DNA of 10,940 bases from Fidelibacterota bacterium (lineage in GTDB: Bacteria > Fidelibacterota > UBA2242): the NCBI GenBank assembly GCA_003527965.1, contig DPVY01000257.1, positions 1 through 10,940 on the forward strand, given 5' to 3'. The translations under genes and the position numbers were made by a program. The notes under the pieces were generated by a model, which searched no databases, was not told the DNA's origin, and saw nothing but the letters and a program-made list of their open reading frames with translations. Of this stretch, positions 7,332 to 10,940 are shown piece by piece. The first letter of the stretch is position 1; each line of letters opens with the position of its first letter.

Positions 7332-8684
7332 TCATTTGTCTTCATTTTCATACTGATGAATCTTATTCCTTAATGTCCGCACGCTAATATCTAATATGTT
7401 AGCCGCCTGAGTACGATTATTATTAGTGCTTTTTAAAGTATTAAAAATCAGTCTTTTTTCCATTGCTGCAATAGACATTGAAGCTTCATCAAAGCTATTA
7501 TCAGCGCTGTGATCCAGATCCTGTTCTATGGAAAAATGTTCAAGTGTAAGTATTTCATTCTTACCGGAATATATTATCGCCCTTTCCACTAAATTTTCCA
7601 GTTGGCGAACATTTCCCACCCAATCATTCTGCACCAAAGCCTCAAGCGCTTCTTTATCGACTTCTTTTTTATCAAAATGATATTTTTCACGAAATTTTTC
7701 AATAAAATGGGTTATCAGTATCGGTATATCCTCTTTCCTATGCCTGAGAGGCGCCACTTTAATAGGAAATACATTCAATCTAAAAAAGAGATCTGATCTG
7801 AATTTCTCTTCCCTGATCATTTTTTTTATTTCCCTGTTGGTCGTTGCAATTATCCGGACATCAACAGGAATCTCCTTTACACTACCCACTCTAGTTATCT
7901 TATTTTCTTGTAGTACACGTAACAATTTTGCCTGCATAGGAATAGGCGTTTCGCTGATCTCGTCAAGCAGAAATGTGCCACCGTTTGCTTCTTCAAAAAA
8001 ACCTTTACAAGTTTTAATCGCATTGGTAAAAGACCCCTTCTCGTGTCCAAATAGAGTGCTTTCAAATAATGTCTCGGGAATAGCAGAACAATTAACCTTG
8101 ATGAAAGGGCCGTCACTTCGTTCGCTATTATTGTGAATTGCCTCTGCAATAAGTTCTTTTCCCGTTCCACTTTCTCCCTGTATAAATACCGGTGCATCAC
8201 TCCTGGCTACCATATCGATCTGTTGAAAGACCTGTTGCATAGCCTTACTCTTACCTGCCAGTTTATTGAATCTTTCATTATATGACAGTCTGCTTTTCAG
8301 TATTTTATTTTCCGCTTTTAGATTTTCATAATCAAAAAAACGGTTTACCCGCGATTCAATATGAGACAATGAAAATGGTTTTGTAATAAAATCGAAGGCG
8401 CCTTTATGTAGAGCCTCGACGGCTGTTTTAATGGTACCATAAGCAGTGATAATCAAAAAACCTATCTCGGAGTCATTTTTTTTGACAAATTCCATCAACT
8501 CAATACCGTTCATGCCATTCATCATCAAATCTGTTATCACAAGATCAAATTTTTCTACTTTCAAAGCCTTTATAGCAAATGTAGCAGACTCAACAGACTT
8601 TGCCTCATAGCCATTTTTACTGAAATGTTCCTCTAAAATCGTTCGGATGCTGTAATCATCATCAACAATCAGCAATCGTTTCAT
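7332..8684 (-). CDS. NtrC-family sigma-54 response regulator (REC-AAA+-Fis)
   Basis: This 450-residue transcription activator has the complete NtrC layout. The receiver domain (1-~118) has acidic residues DDD (8-10), phospho-acceptor D52, T80 and K102. A short linker helix leads to the AAA+ domain (~140-375) with Walker A GESGTGKE (170-177), Walker B GTFLLDE (236-242) and arginine residues in FRSDLFFRL (295-303). The C-terminal Fis-type helix-turn-helix (~408-445) includes NNNRTQAANILDISVRTLRN. Phosphorylation would drive assembly of an ATPase ring that remodels sigma-54 RNA polymerase. The sigma-54 contact loop, normally GAFTGA, reads GSFTNA at 217-222, a two-position departure. The ATG at 8682-8684 is preceded by AAGGA four bases away. 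It lies 146 bases downstream of another receiver gene and may have its own promoter. Its target genes are not identifiable here. Confidence 0.95.
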   Translation of the reverse strand: MKRLLIVDDDYSIRTILEEHFSKNGYEAKSVESATFAIKALKVEKFDLVITDLMMNGMNGIELMEFVKKNDSEIGFLIITAYGTIKTAVEALHKGAFDFITKPFSLSHIESRVNRFFDYENLKAENKILKSRLSYNERFNKLAGKSKAMQQVFQQIDMVARSDAPVFIQGESGTGKELIAEAIHNNSERSDGPFIKVNCSAIPETLFESTLFGHEKGSFTNAIKTCKGFFEEANGGTFLLDEISETPIPMQAKLLRVLQENKITRVGSVKEIPVDVRIIATTNREIKKMIREEKFRSDLFFRLNVFPIKVAPLRHRKEDIPILITHFIEKFREKYHFDKKEVDKEALEALVQNDWVGNVRQLENLVERAIIYSGKNEILTLEHFSIEQDLDHSADNSFDEASMSIAAMEKRLIFNTLKSTNNNRTQAANILDISVRTLRNKIHQYENEDK

Positions 8685-8830
8685 AAGGTCCTTTTTTACT
8701 TCACTTTTAAAATAGAAATGATTGTAAATATATCTTCATATTTTCAAGCATTTTACTTTAAAAGTTAACATTAATAAATCCCTTGTCCAACATATTCCCG
8801 AATAAGCAATCAAAACGAATTATTAGACAC
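8685..8830. other. AT-rich spacer upstream of the sigma-54 activator gene
   Basis: This 146-base, very AT-rich gap is the only sizeable break inside the signalling block. It contains a near-palindrome at 8755-8765 (ACTTT-A-AAAGT, with further TT/AA pairing outside one mismatch) and no G/C-rich hairpin that would end transcription. No sigma-54 -24/-12 site (GG and GC pair) was seen on the minus strand. An independent promoter here is possible but not demonstrated. Confidence 0.35.
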
Positions 8831-9454
8831 TTAATTTTTCCGAGAACCGGCATCTTCTTCTCTCTCAGACACATTTTGGTGCAGATATCTTTGATAAGAG
8901 CGAAGAGCTATGTCCTTGTTGACTTGCCTGCTATTATATTTATCTGATTTTACATTAATTCCACTTTCAGCCGGCATTAAATTTTCAAGTATTCCTTTTA
9001 AACGTTTATTCTCCTCTTTGAGCTTTTGAATAATCTCCAAATTGCTTTGATTCTCATGCTTCAATTGAAGCTCTTTTCCTGCTCTTTCTATGATTGCAAC
9101 CACTTGCATAATCTTAAAAGGTTTTATCAAATAATCATAAGCGTGATGCCGCAAAGCCTCAATCGAGCTTTCAATTCCCGGATAACCCGTAATAAAAACA
9201 ACAATAACTCCGGGATTATTTTTTCTAATTTCATCACTGAGATCGATCCCACTCCTGTCCGGTAAACAGATATCAATTATGGCAAATTTAATTTTCTTAT
9301 TATGGGTAATATTAATTGCTTCGACGGCATTTTTAGCCATTAAAATCGTATATCCATATTCCCTTAAGCCTATATCGAGAACTCGCAGGATCGACTCATT
9401 GTCATCAACAACCAGTATAGTTCTGTTTCCGGACTCCTTGATACCGCCTAACAT
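8831..9454 (-). CDS. Single-domain response regulator with C-terminal coiled coil
   Basis: The 207-residue protein starts with a complete CheY-like receiver (about 11-125): acidic pair D17/D18, phospho-acceptor D61 in AIIDICLP, T89 in FITGYPG and K111 in LIKPF. The segment IEALRHHAYDYLIKPF is typical of receivers from NtrC-type systems. After it comes a charged helix (about 124-160) with heptad-like spacing, LEIIQKLKEENKRLKGILENL, likely a coiled coil. A polar tail of ~45 residues follows with no recognisable domain. There is no DNA-binding or enzymatic output, so it probably acts through protein contacts or as a phosphate relay or sink. It follows the REC-GAF gene after 42 bases, consistent with one transcript. 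The ATG at 9452-9454 has AAGGA about 13 bases upstream, a rather long spacing. No other start codon fits before the receiver begins. Confidence 0.9.
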   Translation of the reverse strand: MLGGIKESGNRTILVVDDNESILRVLDIGLREYGYTILMAKNAVEAINITHNKKIKFAIIDICLPDRSGIDLSDEIRKNNPGVIVVFITGYPGIESSIEALRHHAYDYLIKPFKIMQVVAIIERAGKELQLKHENQSNLEIIQKLKEENKRLKGILENLMPAESGINVKSDKYNSRQVNKDIALRSYQRYLHQNVSEREEDAGSRKN

Positions 9455-9496
9455 ATAAATTGCTTTTTCCTTAATGCATATCGAATGCGGTATAAA

Positions 9497-10846
9497 TTAA
9501 TTAAATAAGGCATTATTCAAACCACTTACGATATGCTCCGTAGAGTTTGCATCATGGGGATAGGTCATAATAGCATATTTGACTGATAGAATCGGCTTGC
9601 CATTTTCCTCAGAAAACAGTTCTTCGATCTTTGTCCTGATGTTCGCACAAGATAATTCAATAATCACCGGATTACCACCGAATACTACAACTAAAGTTGA
9701 ATCAATGTTCTGCCAAACAATCTCGGAAGCCGATTCAAATTCCGTCTCAACGATTTTTTTATAGGATTCATTCAGATCCTCGGGTAATAGAATATTTTCG
9801 GCTGCAAAACTATAAATCAACCGAAGTGATACAAAGGTAACCGAATTTTGCATTTTTTTCGCATACATTATTTTTTCACCGATCATGTTATTAACTGCCA
9901 GTCCATATGAATTGCCTGTCAATCGCAGTTTTTCTTTGTATTGTTTGGCAGATTGGAAAATCGGCGCAATTTGAGTTGCCATAATATTCAGTAACTTTAT
10001 TTCATCCTCTTTGGAAAAAACACCTTCTTGAATTTTAAAAACGCCCACAAACCCAAGTAAATTTCCAAGATACTTGACAGGAGCTAATATAAATTGGTTT
10101 ATAAGATCATTCTCTGCAGGGCTATTATCGTCAATTATTATTCCCTTTTCAATATCAAAAATAGTTGTTGTTTCCAGGGACGATATTTTAATATTATTTA
10201 TATTACTCTCTCTCTGAAATATAAATTGTTCCACAAAGCGATCGGAAAGTCCCATCTGTTTTTCCATTCTGAAAGTACCGGATGAATCATCATATAGAAA
10301 TACGCCCGCTTTTTCAATTTTCATTCCCTCCGCAAGAGTATCCAAAATCATCTCAACTACCATGGTAAAATCGGATACCTGATATAAAATGGTACTTATA
10401 TCGTACAGCATTGTGATATTGGACAACATCATTTGAATTTTTTTATTTAAAGCGGCATTTTTTCGTTTTAGACAAATTATTTCAGATGCTCTGTTCAGGA
10501 TAATTTGAACTTCCTGATATTTAAACGGCTTGCGAATATAATCATAAACTCCATACTGGATTGCTTCAATAGCCGAATCTATCGTAGCAAAGCCGGTCAT
10601 GATGACTATTTTTGTATCAGCGTTTTTGTCTTTTGCAGCTTTGACGATGTCCATCCCCGAAATAACCGGCATTTTTAAATCTGTGAGAATAATATCGTAT
10701 GTTTTTTGGTTTATGTATTCCAAAGCTTTTTTTGAGTCTGATAATCCTGTAACATTAAATCCTTGCTCGGTCAGAAAAAACGAAAGTTGGTCTACGATAG
10801 CCTGTTCATCATCTATTATTAATATCGACATGTTATCCGATTTCAT
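9497..10846 (-). CDS. Response regulator REC-GAF with degenerate GGDEF-like C-terminus
   Basis: This is a 449-residue cytoplasmic signalling protein. The receiver (about 6-122) keeps D12/D13, phospho-acceptor D56, T84 and K106. A helical linker (about 120-145) leads into a GAF domain (about 146-298; SILLYQ-like start, VGVFKIQEGVFSKEDEIKLL and MATQIAPIF near its end), which may bind a small ligand or only dimerise. Residues about 330-449 resemble the second half of a GGDEF domain: a strand STLVVVFGG, a helix ANIRTKIEELF, then SVKYAIMTYPHDANSTEHIVSGLNNAL, which matches the SxGxAxYPxDAxxxEELxxxAxxAL end of diguanylate cyclases. The GGDEF motif itself is missing, with NIDST (380-384) at that place, and the metal-binding Asp region is not evident. 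Catalysis is therefore unlikely. The ATG at 10844-10846 follows an upstream stop codon by five bases; an internal ATG at M6 (10829-10831) is an alternative. Confidence 0.88.
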   Translation of the reverse strand: MKSDNMSILIIDDEQAIVDQLSFFLTEQGFNVTGLSDSKKALEYINQKTYDIILTDLKMPVISGMDIVKAAKDKNADTKIVIMTGFATIDSAIEAIQYGVYDYIRKPFKYQEVQIILNRASEIICLKRKNAALNKKIQMMLSNITMLYDISTILYQVSDFTMVVEMILDTLAEGMKIEKAGVFLYDDSSGTFRMEKQMGLSDRFVEQFIFQRESNINNIKISSLETTTIFDIEKGIIIDDNSPAENDLINQFILAPVKYLGNLLGFVGVFKIQEGVFSKEDEIKLLNIMATQIAPIFQSAKQYKEKLRLTGNSYGLAVNNMIGEKIMYAKKMQNSVTFVSLRLIYSFAAENILLPEDLNESYKKIVETEFESASEIVWQNIDSTLVVVFGGNPVIIELSCANIRTKIEELFSEENGKPILSVKYAIMTYPHDANSTEHIVSGLNNALFN

Positions 10847-10851
10847 TCTAT

Positions 10852-10940
10852 CTATCCTCTTGTTTCAGGCATTTTTTCAATCAAGATATCTTCATCTTTT
10901 ATATAAATTTCAACTCCTTGAAATGTATTCTCAGTATAAT
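10852..10940 (-). CDS. C-terminal end of an unrecognised protein (cut by window edge)
   Basis: An open frame runs from the window edge to a TAG at 10852-10854 and encodes 28 residues, ending YIKDEDILIEKMPETRG. It ends five bases before the next gene starts, and that gene's ribosome binding site lies inside it, the usual layout of an operon member. The other two minus-strand frames hit stops within this stretch. The visible acidic tail matches no family I can name; a histidine kinase or another signalling protein is a guess from position only. Confidence 0.5.
   Translation of the reverse strand, partial: YTENTFQGVEIYIKDEDILIEKMPETRG
10855..10859 (-). promoter_or_regulatory. Ribosome binding site of the REC-GAF gene
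   Basis: GAGGA lies eight bases upstream of the ATG at 10844-10846, inside the last codons of the preceding gene. It decides for the first ATG over the internal M6 and suggests translational coupling with the upstream gene. Confidence 0.55.

Noticed and set aside
9476..9488. GCAT-ATCGA-ATGC hairpin between the REC-GAF and REC-coiled-coil genes
   Set aside because: A four-base stem is too weak to call as a terminator or processing site.
1..10940. CRISPR arrays, tRNA/rRNA genes, insertion sequences, phage or defence genes
   Set aside because: No spaced direct repeats, cloverleaf-like sequences, transposase or phage motifs were seen on either strand; genes fill nearly all of the window.

Overview
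The window reads as chromosomal DNA of a Gram-negative bacterium with an outer membrane, most likely from the FCB superphylum (Calditrichota, KSB1, Marinimicrobia or Ignavibacteria-like lineages). The clues are a secreted M1 peptidase ending in a type IX secretion (Por/T9SS type A) sorting domain with a YPNPFN motif, a 1034-residue outer-membrane barrel protein ending in Phe, FAD-dependent ThyX, and a sigma-54 activator. Shine-Dalgarno signals are weak at several starts, which also fits that group. No lineage can be fixed from the sequence alone.

Layout. The left half carries three minus-strand genes: an EamA/DMT-family ten-helix permease (17-916), a large exported protein that joins a zinc-peptidase-like (HExxH) domain, a six-blade TolB-type propeller and a BamA-like barrel (1070-4174), and the T9SS-tagged M1 aminopeptidase (4271-6226). 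A 134-base divergent spacer separates the peptidase from plus-strand thyX (6361-7212). A 119-base spacer holding an imperfect palindrome then separates thyX from a minus-strand signalling block. In transcription order that block is the tail of an unrecognised gene (10940-10852), a REC-GAF-degenerate GGDEF protein (10846-9497), a REC-coiled-coil protein (9454-8831) and an NtrC-type REC-AAA+-Fis sigma-54 activator (8684-7332).

How they may work together. The two exported metallopeptidase-like proteins lie in the same orientation 96 bases apart and plausibly share an envelope or extracellular protein-processing role. The three receiver proteins each keep the full phosphorylation site, yet only the last has a DNA-binding output. 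This suggests a multi-input phosphorylation network that ends in sigma-54 transcription, with the kinase outside the window or elsewhere in the genome. The signalling block looks clearly more AT-rich than thyX and the peptidase genes. No RNA genes, CRISPR arrays, insertion sequences or phage genes were seen, and no gene-free stretch exceeds 155 bases.

The most interesting items are the gluzincin-propeller-barrel fusion, the REC-GAF protein whose C-terminus looks like a diguanylate cyclase without its active site, and the altered sigma-54 contact loop (GSFTNA) in the NtrC-type activator. None is proven to be a new system.
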